From: Ligula intestinalis
Taxonomy: Eukaryota; Platyhelminthes; Cestoda; Diphyllobothriidea; Diphyllobothriidae
Length of the DNA: 64,000 bases
NCBI GenBank assembly: GCA_036362985.1
Contig: JAYGXS010000001.1
Coordinates: 71,189,545 to 71,253,544 of the forward strand
Direction: 5' to 3'
Part shown: piece by piece, positions 34,501 through 44,394 of the stretch
How positions within the stretch are numbered: the first letter of the stretch is position 1
Layout: each line of letters opens with the position of its first letter
Notes under the pieces: model-generated
Database searches by the model: none
What the model was told of the DNA's origin: nothing
What the model saw: the letters and a program-made list of their open reading frames with translations, nothing else
Program-made: the position numbers and the translations under genes

Positions 34501-35572
34501 AAATGCGCAAGTGAATTAGTTGTAAGGGGAACCTTCCAAAAAGCAGGGTAATCCAGCTTGTGCATTGAGGACACCATGAGCTGGTTGAATGCAACCACTT
34601 CGGAGCCCGAACCCTAATGACAAATTACAGGGTCTTGCTCCACCTCGCTTTGTGAGGTATTGGATCTATTTGAATGAACGTTCAGGTCTCTGCGCCTCAA
34701 CGTGCAGGATTTTTATAGCTCTGTGCATACTATACTGTTAATTAACCGCCCAGTATACCCCTTCAGTGCTCTTAAGCAAACTTACCCTTTGATTTTTTCG
34801 TTGTCTGGAGCCCCAGACTACTTTTACATTTCAAACAGTATTTTCATATCTTGAGCTTAGTGTCTAAATTTATTTTGTCTATAGGACCACCTCGTCTGTT
34901 TCCTCCCCGGAACTCTGGCTTACGGTTACCTACACGGGATGCCAAAAGACCACTTGGAGTTGGCAAAACAGCTTTTACGAACGTGTGTAGCCACGTATAA
35001 CCAAAGTGCAACTGGCCTGAGTCCGGAGATAACCCACTTCAACATTGCAGAGGACAGCCCAAAAGATTTTTACGTTAAGGTAGCCTCTTTTTCGCATCTT
35101 TGTTGGCCCCACCAAATCTTCTCTCTTTCAGCACCATTAATCATCCTTCTTTCTTTCTTTCTTTACCCAGAAAGGGGACGCGCACTGCCTTTTACGCCCC
35201 GAAACTGTCGAATCTCTCTTCTATCTCTATCGTATTACAAAAGACCCGATTTACAGGACCTGGGGTGGACAGATATTTGAGGCTTTCCAAAAGCACACCC
35301 GACTACCGCACGCCGGCTATGCGCCCGTGGAGGATGTCAATGAATTGCCTGTCGTGCACAAGGGGAAAATGGAATCCTTCTGGCTGGCCGAAACACTCAA
35401 ATACTTCTACCTGCTCTTCAGCGACGAGGCTGCCGCTAAGTTCGATCTCAAAAAGTGGGTCTTTAATACTGAAGCCCATCCATTTCCCATTCCAACTAGT
35501 GCAACCGACCTTGACCTTTTGAAGGAGGCTTACGTTCTGAGCCTAGTTACGGAAGACCGCAAAAAACCCTGA
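25593..35572 (+). CDS. MAN1B1: ER mannosyl-oligosaccharide alpha-1,2-mannosidase (GH47)
   Basis: Seven exons: 25593-25779, 25814-26073, 27936-28124, 30230-30385, 33769-33921, 34885-35079 and 35171-35572, giving 513 residues in one frame. All introns are GT-AG; intron 1 is phase 1, the rest phase 0. GH47 enzymes trim a terminal alpha-1,2-mannose from Man9GlcNAc2 in ER quality control. Acidic catalytic residues lie in FESTIR (E124), [10 protein letters not shown] (D256) and LRPETVES (E391); the Ca-binding Thr is in FNTEAHP (T480). The conserved cysteine pair lies in HLVCFLPG and [17 protein letters not shown] and [10 protein letters not shown] match MAN1B1 rather than Golgi MAN1A. The start of the first exon is an acceptor guess, and upstream exons with the membrane anchor are missing. 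Introns carry repeats, but no exon is damaged. Confidence 0.93.
25780..25813 (+). other. 34-nt micro-intron in mannosidase gene
   Basis: The reading KLYAWG stops matching GH47 at 25780 and resumes as KDEVDPV at 25816, with a stop in the unspliced frame at 25815-25817. Removing GTTTGTCC...TTTCTTTAAG (GT-AG, with a pyrimidine-rich acceptor) restores a phase 1 codon for Gly and the family pattern YAWG-x-DE. Introns of about 30-40 nt are known in schistosomes and other flatworms, so its size also points to the host group. Confidence 0.88.
26074..27935 (+). other. Mannosidase intron 2
   Basis: Phase 0 intron from GTAAGC to a TCCGCTTGCAG acceptor. I recognise no mobile element or nested gene in it; open frames are short and unsupported. 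Confidence 0.7.
28125..30229 (+). other. Mannosidase intron 3
   Basis: Phase 0 intron (GTAAGT to TTTCTCTAG). The alignment with human MAN1B1 across this junction needs no gap, so no exon is missing. It holds an LTR-like repeat at about 28842-29212. Confidence 0.75.
28842..29212 (-). repeat. LTR-like sequence in mannosidase intron
   Basis: On the - strand this starts TGTGTGAGCCCCCAAAGTAA and ends near CTACGCCTTAACA, giving TG...CA termini over about 370 bp. The 5' 40 bp recur at 15095-15136. The body is GC-rich compared with the flanking intron. No target-site duplication and no internal retroviral genes were found, so 'solo LTR' is only a hypothesis. Confidence 0.4.
31125..31812. mobile_element. 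Foldback/MITE-like element, long inverted repeats
   Basis: Left arm from GTAATTTCGGTCATGACAGG to about 31290; right arm from about 31635 to CTGTCGTGACTGAAACGAC. Pairing blocks include GACAGGAAGCTGGCTTTTAA with the reverse complement of the right end, GCTACTTAAG, and ATATTTTATGGAAAACATGC, which is repeated inverted. Arms run about 170-190 bp around an AT-rich centre without a transposase ORF. It is probably a non-autonomous DNA element. Related copies lie at 51065-51890, 7300-7460 and 38820-39010. Confidence 0.75.
32630..33005 (+). repeat. Dispersed repeat A, copy 2
   Basis: Same orientation as copy 1 (5745-6115), sharing GCTGGTGCTGACTGCGTCCA, CTATTGGTGTGTTGCATTG-type and GAGTGGCCCCAAGGCAG-type blocks. 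It lies inside intron 4 of the mannosidase gene. Overlapping long frames at 32609-33356 on both strands come from its GC-rich composition, and the product predictions are mutually inconsistent. Confidence 0.65.
33922..34884 (+). other. Mannosidase intron 5
   Basis: Phase 0 intron with a GTGTGT donor and a TTTTGTCTATAG acceptor. Nothing else recognised in it. Confidence 0.7.
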
Positions 35573-35578
35573 AGTTTT

Positions 35579-35584
35579 AATAAA
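35579..35584 (+). promoter_or_regulatory. Poly(A) signal of mannosidase gene
   Basis: AATAAA starts only 7 nt after the stop codon (35570-35572), followed by GT/T-rich sequence at about 35598-35640 that could be the downstream element. If used, the 3' UTR would be about 20-30 nt, which is very short. No other AATAAA lies close by. Confidence 0.7.
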
Positions 35585-35639
35585 GACACCTAGAACCCGG
35601 TGTTGGTGCCCTATTTGCTGTTTATACTTTTACAACAGC

Positions 35640-38600
35640 GAACGCTGTATAGGTCTTTGTTCTCATTTTTCTTGCCTTTTCAGTTGTAGCGTTCTTCTAT
35701 TTTGACATATCTTAGTTGCGCAATTTGCCTTTATTTTTTGCCTGACTACTTCCTTGAATTGAACCTCCCTCCCCCTGCGAAACTGTAATATTTTTTGATA
35801 ATTTGCGTCAAGTTATTTTATTGTTTACAAGGTGTACGTGTACCTTCTATATTGCTTTCTTAAGGTCATGGTCTACAGTAGACTGAACTATACTTCATGC
35901 CGTATTCCTACTTTTCTGTAACTTGACTTCCTCGTAGCAGCTACTCCCCAGAAAAAGTTGCCACTGGAGTTACATGCGTAGTGCTACTCAACTCAGACAA
36001 CGGTAACTTTTCCGCGACAAATTGCTTGCTAGGAAGTAGATAAGTGGCAAAAGTCCACCAGGCTTCGCCGAAACTGACATTATGGATCTGAAGTAGGCTT
36101 TCAGCACAACGTCCAGTCCTCCTCCCCCCAGCGTTGCCAAAACCATGAAGTTGTCCGGATAAAAATTTACTTAGCATTTTCTCTCGTCACCATCCGAATT
36201 TCTGGCCTAGCGGAATGGTCTCAAAGGCCCGTGTTTATCATAGCCCTTCCTCATTTACATAAATGACTTGCGATTGTCTGTCATTTGTCAGTGACCTTAC
36301 CCCAGACACGTCCATTAAGAACTAGTTAGAGTTAGCCTATGGCTGGACAAGTATGCTTGCAATTCGTGTGCAGCAACCTCGGTACTGCTGAAAAAAGGAC
36401 TTTCGACATCCGAATGCTTTACTTATCATTGTACGCGATTTCCCAGGTTGCCTCCCCCCCCCAGGCCTACAGATTTCTCGAGTAAAAATTCTGTCAATCA
36501 GACTTTGGTTGTGAATATTTGCCGTTAAAGCAAAATAGTTCCCCGAAACTTCACTTTATGAAAATTTTAGCAATACTTGCCTGGTCTCAACTCAACAACT
36601 CGTCAAATCCGTCCCTATTCCTCGTTTGTAACATTAAATTTTAGGTTAGATTTCGCTACAACGTATGTTCACTAACAGTCTGTTAGTCAGGGACCGCACT
36701 ATAAACTCATCATTCTAAACCTTGACAGAAATGATAATCTGCTGGGGCTATTGAATGGGATGGGTGGCATAAACTCAGACGTATTCCGGGCTAACCCTTT
36801 ATTTAGAAATTTAGCACCTGAGCTGGTGTGGAGGCAGACCATCCAGTAGCAGGACCTTTTTTATAATTTTCAGGTATCGTTGCTCCTACACAGAGTATTA
36901 GCTTTAGTAGATCAGTCTTTTGTTCGTTACTGTACTTCTGCAATGGCTCCTTCTTAGTGTGTCTTTTATGGCGCTCCTGCACACGCGAGGGCCTACCTCG
37001 AAAGGTGATGTTATTTTCGCGCGTGTTGGAGTGTTTTCGCGCACATGGTCTGCTCAATCTCTATATCCGGTCTTCCCGATTATTGTCTGGACATCGGGTG
37101 CAGGTGTTGGAGTGGTGAGAGAGTGGCGTGGATCCTGCGAGTTTACTTTAACCAGTATGCAGACATAGTCACCGCGTCTGCCGTCAGCTGGCTGAAGCTC
37201 GTTGTGGACATACTCGAGGGTGACGGTCAAACCGTACTTCTGGTTTTCTCTGCTCAGCCAGTGCCTATCGGATCACCATCTGAATAACTTGAATAGCCGA
37301 CTGAATTTTTCTGATTTACGATGGCAAAGCGGAGATTGTATCTATCTATCGGTGTTAGCGATGATCCAGGAAAACTACGTGAGACAGACTATGACTGTTT
37401 GCATTAAATTCCACGTTAACCAGATCCCCTGTTTTTCTGATTTGACACTCCTCAACCATAAAGGGAATAACAGGTGCATGTTAATTACTCCTACCACGAT
37501 ACAATTAGCCATCTAGTTCCGTTTGTCACGAGTTCTTACTACCGCGAGTAACTTAGCGGTACTAGTGCGCAAGTAGTCAGTATCGGTGAATTACGGCTCC
37601 CAGACTACTCTGGTATTCATCAAACCTTCAATAAAACACCGACGTCTTGGTTCCAGGGGTTCTGATTAAGAGCAACCGAATCATCAGTATTTATCAGCCT
37701 CAGATGCTGACGGGGTTATCATTGTTCGCATGTCAGTCACTCGTTGCAGTTAAGGACACGGTTAGGATATCCTTGATGCAAATGTCTTCAGGAGCGCTCG
37801 GATGAGCAACGGACCTGATATTTAGTGTGACACAGTAGGGTCCTTTATGAGACTGGTTAAAGCAACAATTTTTGAATAGGCTCGGAAAAATATTTTATCT
37901 GCACAACTTGACCCCCGAGACCCGTCAGCGTTTATTGTAACTATGGCAGGACAGACGCATGATTATGCGAAGACTACTTTCGCACTTGTCAAACTAAAAT
38001 CTCGCTATTAATCGCGTTGCCGAATATTGCGTAATCTGTCTGTCTAATGGTTGGAAGTGGTACACAACTTTGTACAATTACAATAGGTGACCTGTCCTTC
38101 GAAATTTCAACTAGAATTCCGGAAGGTTACTTCGATTGAAAAGGACAGCTTATGTTGGCTTGTTATATTGATACGAGTGCGGCCGTCCTGAAACCAGTTC
38201 AACCGCAATAAGACGCCGAATTTTGCATACATGTTTCTTCGGCCGACAGCAGTTTCTCACGAGAGACAGTTTCCGCTGCTTTTCAAAACATCTTTATACT
38301 CGCAAATACTTTTGGATCTGTTTTACCTTTGTGCATGCGTTTAGGTTTTCGGAACTGACTGCTATTACTTTTCTGAGCAATATATCCCACCACACTGATG
38401 TTGTGTTATATAAATGGCTTGTAAATGGTTGCAGTGAATATAGAGTATGTGAAGTTCTAATAAACAAATATTTACGAATGTGGCGGAAGAGCCTCACGCC
38501 GATCACGTTACTGCCCGTTCACACTGCACAACTGGGCCGTGGTTCCATGATTAGTACACTGGAACACAGCTACGAACAGAGTGTCCCTAAACCTGTCTGC
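35640..38600. other. Non-coding, nothing recognised
   Basis: Intergenic stretch after the mannosidase gene. Frames of 70-133 codons exist (for example 36803-37516 and 38223-38624), but they show no domains, and the longest runs into a decayed SINE-like copy. A CCCCCCCCC run lies near 36456. Confidence 0.4.
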
Positions 38601-38604
38601 ATAA

Positions 38605-38650
38605 GGCTGGCTATCGACGACTAAGAAGTCCGAAATGATTATCCCGGTTT
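38605..38650 (+). repeat. Hammerhead-SINE copy, core mutated
   Basis: GGCTGG, CTATCGA (core changed from CTGATGA), stem II GACTAAGAAGTC (four pairs), C, GAAA (38632-38635), TGATTATC, CCGGTT, then TCTCTTGTCTCC. Stem II pairs GACT/AGTC, where other copies have GGCU/AGUC or GGC/GCC, so the stem is kept by paired changes. The core changes should prevent activity. Confidence 0.55.
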
Positions 38651-38819
38651 CTCTTGTCTCCATCACCACTACTTTATTTACAGATACCATTGGATGAGAG
38701 TACACGTTCTTTGATCAGACACTTCTCTACATGAGAAGGAGTTACTTTCTGAACAGCAAACCGTAAATACGAACTTCAAAGATGTAGTTTACTACAAAAT
38801 GGGCACATGAAGGGATAAT

Positions 38820-39010
38820 CAGTCTATGTATTTCCATAAAATATGCTTAGCTTTATAAAGGCATTGGAAATCAGTCGAAGTTATTCGGACAGGATTTTTA
38901 CAGGTGGCCGCAACGATGCATATTCACCAGTGGCATCCCTTTGTAAATGAAATACACTGGAATAATGTTGAATGAGAAGGAATATTCCTTTATGGCTGAA
39001 ATAATCTTTT
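38820..39010 (+). repeat. Foldback-element fragment
   Basis: Contains TTTCCATAAAATATGCTTA, TTTATAAAGGCATTGGAAATC and ACAGGTGGCCGCAACGATG, parallel to 7300-7400 and the right arm of the element at 31125-31812. No opposite arm is visible nearby. Confidence 0.45.
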
Positions 39011-39072
39011 GAATTTCCAGTTTAGGTTAAATGCGATGCGCTTCCTACGGTTAACCTGGTTTCCTTCGATTC

Positions 39073-39363
39073 CTAACCCCAGACGGGTATTAACTCATCG
39101 TAAAAATCTGCTTGGTCGAAATTCATTGTCGGTAAAAACACAGCACTAAAGACGTTTACTGGCACCAGGCTTCCTCTTACTTCAGCAGAATATATTGGAA
39201 GTCTTGTGAGGCCTGCAATGCTGATGCCATGAGTTTTCATTGTGTGCAATCTCCCTACCGCAAGTAAGCGGCTTAAAATTGAGACCTCTGTAGGTGGCCA
39301 ATTATAAGGGAGCATTTCAAAGTTGATACAAAGACCCTGTATTATATTGCGTAGTGTTTGCAT
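39073..39363 (-). CDS. Unclassified 96-codon frame
   Basis: Open frame with ordinary protein-like composition (for example CINFEMLPYNWPPTEV and FLPTMNFDQADFYDELIPVW), 640 bp downstream of the ARL6-like gene on the same strand. No family is recognised, and no splice partner or repeat match was found. It could be an exon of an unknown gene, a decayed mobile-element ORF or a chance frame. Function is left open. Confidence 0.2.
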   Translation of the reverse strand: MQTLRNIIQGLCINFEMLPYNWPPTEVSILSRLLAVGRLHTMKTHGISIAGLTRLPIYSAEVRGSLVPVNVFSAVFLPTMNFDQADFYDELIPVWG

Positions 39364-40001
39364 CGGGTTGTTGCTTTTATATTAGTGAATCTTGTGGTGC
39401 CGACGAGATTGAAACATCTGTCATCAAAGCAAGCAAGGCTATACACCATAAACCTTATGTTAAATAATATGTGAATTGATCAGTAAACTGGCAACATGCT
39501 GAAATTTCAGGTCTGTGTTAGGAGATACAACCTCGAGTAAAGCATCGCCTGCGTACAACGCCGTAGTACAGCATCATCTTTACAGAGATTTTGTTGTAAT
39601 TTATACAATTATTTATGCTTACAGTTTGGTATTGGCAAGCACTGTCTTAAAAAATCACTCTGTTGCCCTTTTCGTTATGTTACTTCCCTTTGTTTGATGT
39701 TTAAAATAGGTCATCGCAAGACTTCAAAACGAATACAGCTCGTCAGGATTGTTGGTTGGTAGTATATGCCAAAAACTGTTAATAAGCGGAATAAGTTGCC
39801 CGAAATGCAATTTATCTTGTAATTTATTACCTACAGAGGATGATGAAGTCAGTCACAATGCTGCATAGGCTAGTACTCAGAAGGCTTAACGTATAAGTAC
39901 TATATATTAGATATGTGTACAAGATAAATGGTTCACACTGTGATTCGAACAGGGTTTATGACTTCTCAACCTTTTTTGTATGAAACATCTTGTACGGAAT
40001 A

Positions 40002-40568
40002 TTATTGATTCTGTGCCAGGTAGATCCTTACTTCATCGATAAACCAGCTCATACTGCTCTGCATACCTTCACCATTTAGCGCGTTAGTCGACGATATATT
40101 CCAGGGTCTGTCTCGTACGTTTTCCAAACCCAATGCGTTTGATATTTGCGTAGCAGAATAAGCTCCTCCTAAGTCATTTTTGTTTGCCAAAACGAGTAGA
40201 GGAAGTGGCCGGTTCGCAATATTCTTGTGGTTCAGCAGTTGCTCCAATTCGTCGCCGGCCACCAACAGACGAAACTTATCGTTGCTATCAACTACGAATA
40301 TTATACCATCAATCTCCTGGTAGTAATGCTCCCATAGATTTCTATAGCGTCCTTGTCCTGACATGTCAAAACATGTGAAGGTCATAGACTTTATACAAAT
40401 CCGATCTCTAGAAAATCCAATTGTTGGAAGTATAGTTTGTTGTGGACATATGCCTCGAAAGTAGTTAATAATTGTTGATTTTCCACTGCCGTCCAATCCC
40501 ACTAAAATAATTTTGCCCTCCTTATAAAATCTGCTAAATACACTGTTCATCACTGCGGAGAGCCCCAT
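40002..40568 (-). CDS. ARL6: ARL6/BBS3-like small GTPase, single exon
   Basis: Complete 188-residue ARF-family GTPase in one uninterrupted exon. Motifs: Met-Gly start, P-loop GLDGSGKS (24-31), switch I ILPTIGF with Thr49, DMSGQGRYRNLWEHYY (68-83), NKND (129-132) and SSTNAL (159-164). FDMSGQGRYRNLWEHYY, and LENVRDRPW near the C-terminus, fit ARL6 better than ARF1 or other ARLs. ARL6-GTP recruits the BBSome coat that carries cargo to ciliary membranes. The N-terminal segment (residues 3-19) differs from vertebrate ARL6. The start is the first ATG followed by Gly, with an in-frame stop close upstream. The lack of introns is unusual for this gene in animals and raises a retrocopy origin, yet the frame and all motifs are intact. 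No clear poly(A) signal was found. Confidence 0.88.
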   Translation of the reverse strand: MGLSAVMNSVFSRFYKEGKIILVGLDGSGKSTIINYFRGICPQQTILPTIGFSRDRICIKSMTFTCFDMSGQGRYRNLWEHYYQEIDGIIFVVDSNDKFRLLVAGDELEQLLNHKNIANRPLPLLVLANKNDLGGAYSATQISNALGLENVRDRPWNISSTNALNGEGMQSSMSWFIDEVRIYLAQNQ

Positions 40569-40569
40569 A

Positions 40570-42384
40570 TTATTCCCCTTTTAAAATTCCGCTTGTTATC
40601 CTTGCTAACCTTGAGTATAATAAAACGAAGATACGATGCTTTCAATACTATTCCAAGCAACCTCAATAAATAATTCGAAGGAGGTAGGTCATTTCTATAA
40701 ATGGAAAGGGGCCAGGTCTCCTAAATTTATGAAGTAAAAGCATATCATAATTTTGCGAACGCCTGATAGTATATTACATATCCTCGACATAATGTTACTA
40801 ACTTCAAATGTTGGAAAATACCGGGAAATTTCGGTGGACACCACAAGAAAATGGTTACGTTAAAAATTGTTCATTTCATGATTCAGCTGAAAGCACAAAC
40901 TGAGCATCATTAAGAATATGAACACAAGGGCGCAGTTTAAAAAAATAATTTTTCACACGAGCAAGGACAACGAAAAAACGTGGAAGTTCATTCTTGCAAA
41001 ATTAAAGGGCAGCGTCAGCCGATTCAAATGAAGACTAGAAGCACCTTATTTGAAGCAATTATACTATAAAAAAAGTCAAAAGACTTTAGACATCACCTTT
41101 TCCAGCTATTTTTTCTGGAAATAGCTGCGTAACTGAACTTCGGGGTAAAGACCAAGCACAGATTCATAAATCACTGAGCTCGTGGCCAAAGTGGATGGTT
41201 GTAAACGTGTGTTTAAAGATTCTCTGCAGTCGCGTTTACGTACCTTATTGTTCGTAAGTGACTGCCTCAAAAACATGCCAGGAATTCAAGCGAATGAATA
41301 TGTGATGACAGTGAACAGGGGTATGCCTTGGCCATTTTAGTGATCTAATCAGCCGAAAATGTTGGTGATTACTATCATTTATTGTAAAACTGCCACAAAC
41401 AGTGCTTTTTCAACTTCAAAATGCACAGAAAATTAAGCAAACGCATTTATTGCTGACGGATAACCTGTCAAGCCGGCACTGTAAAAACGTAGAAATTCGT
41501 TAAAATAATGACAGTGCGCACAGAGTCACTCTGTGCGAGCAGCAACAGAAACGGCAGAAATGAGCAGTACAGTAGGCAGAGTACTTCAGATGCGTCGTCG
41601 ATTCGCCTTTTTTTAACACTTTTTAACAATAACTAGAAAATAAGTTGAACTAAGAGGGCAGCAGTATAAAATTCTACAGGGAAATGGGGAGCGTAGTTCA
41701 GCGAGTGACGGCAGATTTTAGTACTCCCACTACAACCACTTCTTAGACTCTTCAAATCGGTGACACCTATGTGATCCACTTAAGCAACAATCTTCTTAAA
41801 GCCTTCATTGAGTTAGTGAATTACCTTGTTTCGGTTGGCCTTGAACAATGAACCCATGCAGAGGAATGTTGGGCATCGGCTAAAATCAAGGGCTAATGTG
41901 AAGCAACATATAACCATGCGGCTGGTTATAAGATGAATCATCAGATGGGCTAGACAGGGGAATAAATCGTGTACATCAGCATGCCTAGAGTAAAAGCAAA
42001 GAGGAAGCAGATGAATTTATGAGAACATTACCGAAGTGCCAGCGATGCGTCCATGAGACACCCTTGCAAAACGCAGAGTCCATTAACAACGTGGCGAAAA
42101 CAGAAGAAATAGCTGCGCTTGTCAACAATCCGTTGCGTTTTGAACTAACGGAGAACATTCAAAGGCCGCATAAATTATGACCACAAGGTGTGGTGGCTAA
42201 GGAGGTTTCCGTTTCAGTTTATATGCTGAGCGTAGTAGACAATGCCTTTCAGAATCTCGCTTATTCAATACCGATGCGTCATACACGACTAAAAACGCAA
42301 GCTTAATAAATATGGGTGTTAATATAGCATTTACAAACATAAGTAGGTTTTTTTTAAATAACTCTAGTCTGGATTGTATTAGTT
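40570..42384. other. Non-coding AT-rich, nothing recognised
   Basis: AT-rich sequence upstream of the ARL6-like gene and downstream of the degraded LINE. It may contain the ARL6 promoter, but no element can be singled out. No long frames. Confidence 0.45.
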
Positions 42385-42763
42385 TCAGTGAATATAATCG
42401 AGGAAAAACAGGGGACACATATTATTGCCCAAAATTTTTTTTGAACACTTGGAGGAATTTTGCCTCCACTGTTGTATGGCATGTTGCGTGAAAAATTGAG
42501 AGCGGTTTTTAGGCTTATTTAACTTAATGCGCAGTTTCGTGATATCCACGGAGAGGTGAAGTAAGGCGTGTCGCTGAAACATGTTCTCAAAGCGCAATCT
42601 TTTCTCAAGGCCGTGTATTATCTTGTAAACGATGACAAAATCCCCTCTTTGTTGCTCGGAATAGAGAAGAAATAAATTTATTGATTACATTCTGTCTACG
42701 TAAGGTGGGATTTTTGACCTCATGCTAGCTTTGCTGCCCCTCGCTGCAATTTCTCGAGACATA
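42385..42763 (-). mobile_element. LINE-B 3' part, interrupted
   Basis: C-terminal end of an ORF2 of the same family as the LINE at 9380-14120: RFENMFQRHALLHL and QFFTQHAIQQW parallel RFEDMFQWHLSPHF and EFFTQSVMQQWNN. DNA similarity runs with 9440-9787 and breaks at 42763 just after TCTCGAGACAT. It resumes at about 44395, so this copy is split by an inserted element. Confidence 0.8.
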
Positions 42764-44394
42764 TTCTTAATAAATAAATAAATTGTATATTTGAGGCCCA
42801 AGGGGCCCTTTCATTACTAACTTAATGCTATCGTGAAAATAAGAAAATAAAAATAGTTCCGATTAACAATGAACTCTTATGAAATAATTATCTGGGCAGT
42901 AAAAAAGTCCTACATTGGTGGATGAGTTTAGCGAGCCATCGATTTCCAAGAAGCATGTAGGAGAAAAAACTGCCTTAATAGGTAGCATGGTATGACATGA
43001 TGCAGTTAAATGGGATCCTGCTGTTGAGGGTTCGGGACGCTTATTGTCATGGGAAAAAATAATATAGCGGTGATTTAAGACGGGGTCATCCGGAACAGCA
43101 GGAGAAAACAGTAGAAGTCAAGGCAAAATCACCGAGATGCGACCCACCAGACTCCAGAGTCCACCGACAACTTGGCGACCAAGCACTAACCATCGATAGT
43201 GACCTCGAAGATCACCGTATCCTGGGAAGAGCTTCAAATGCCAGGAGGACCACTCTCGAAATCTACAACTTGCGTGTTTAGAAAAAAAAAACAGACCGTA
43301 ACGGCTGTATTTCCCCCAAATATAAATGTTTGCCTAACTTGCCTTTTAACATCGATAATGTAGTAGACAACCTAAGTTCGAGTGGAAGATTGCTCCAAAT
43401 AAAAGCATATTTGGAGGTAAAAAGGCGAGAACGGTTAGATGTGGAGATATGGGGTGGTAAAATTATAATGGAAGCTTCCAATTATCAGAGTCATCCAGCA
43501 CAAAGGTTTCATTTTCATTCAGTAAAGGAGGGATTTCGTGACTTTCTTTAGCGGAGGACCGACGACGGAACAGTTGGGCAATAGAATTTGCAGAATTTAA
43601 CTCTCCCAGTGTGCAAGATTCCGTCTGTTTGTCACGTGCAAGTCGAATCTTAGAGGCTAATTCGAAAATCTCTGCGATTCTCAGCTGCACAGATAATGAA
43701 CTAGTAGATTGATCTTTCAACTGTTTTTGCAATTTCTTTAGTCTGGGCAAAAGAAAGTGAGGAACGGTGGCGTCCGAAGTATAAGGCTTAACATTTTTTA
43801 TCGGCACAAATCCCAAAATGCTATTTGAAATTGCCGTCATTGTTACACTGTTCGTGGACAAAAGATACTGCCAGACTAGTGAGTCCATATAATTGTTAAT
43901 CAAATTAATATCAGCTAGGTCAAAAGTATGTTAGGTACGAACGGTGCTAGCCTTTTTCGTAAAGGCAAGCGGAAGACAAAAATGGATTAAAGTATGGTCA
44001 CTTTGGAAGAGGTTCTGATTGTAGTCAACGAAAAGGGGAGCAATGTCATTCGTGAAAATTAGGTCTAAAATATGCTGATCTCTCGTTGGGGAACAGACAA
44101 CAGAGAACAGTTTTAAAAATTAATGGTATCTAGGAAGGGCTAAAATCTGGGTGGACAACAGTTCAATGACCAATCAATTTCGGGAAAGTTGAAATCCCCA
44201 GCGATCGCTTTAGCGTCAAAGGCGGACTCCGAAATCGGCCTTAATATTTCACAAAGCTTTTCATCATCTTCGAATGATGAGCTAGGGGGATTATAAATGC
44301 ATCCGATAATCACCTTTTGACGGGGAGACAGGATAATGGATGCATAGCAGCAATTGCCGGAGAATGACGGGATTCGTCACGGGATCTGTGTGTT
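42764..44394 (-). mobile_element. LINE-C nested in LINE-B, RT deleted
   Basis: A different CR1-like LINE inserted in the same direction. From the 5' side: endonuclease (IIGCIYNPPSSSFEDDEKL, then IAGDFNFPEIDWS and HILDLIFTNDIAPF, 44310-44000), then a linker frame (43463-43903) ending HEIPPLLNENETFVLDD. The next frame (43278-43481) is already the far C-terminal tail (FTSKYAFIWSNLPLELRLS). The entire reverse transcriptase is absent, so the copy has an internal deletion. The 3' end carries an (AATA)n-type repeat at 42768-42782, typical of CR1 tails. Endonuclease frames contain stops. Confidence 0.75.

Noticed and set aside
38223..38624. 133-codon frame on the + strand as a gene
   Set aside because: It runs into a decayed ribozyme-SINE copy and has no recognisable domain.
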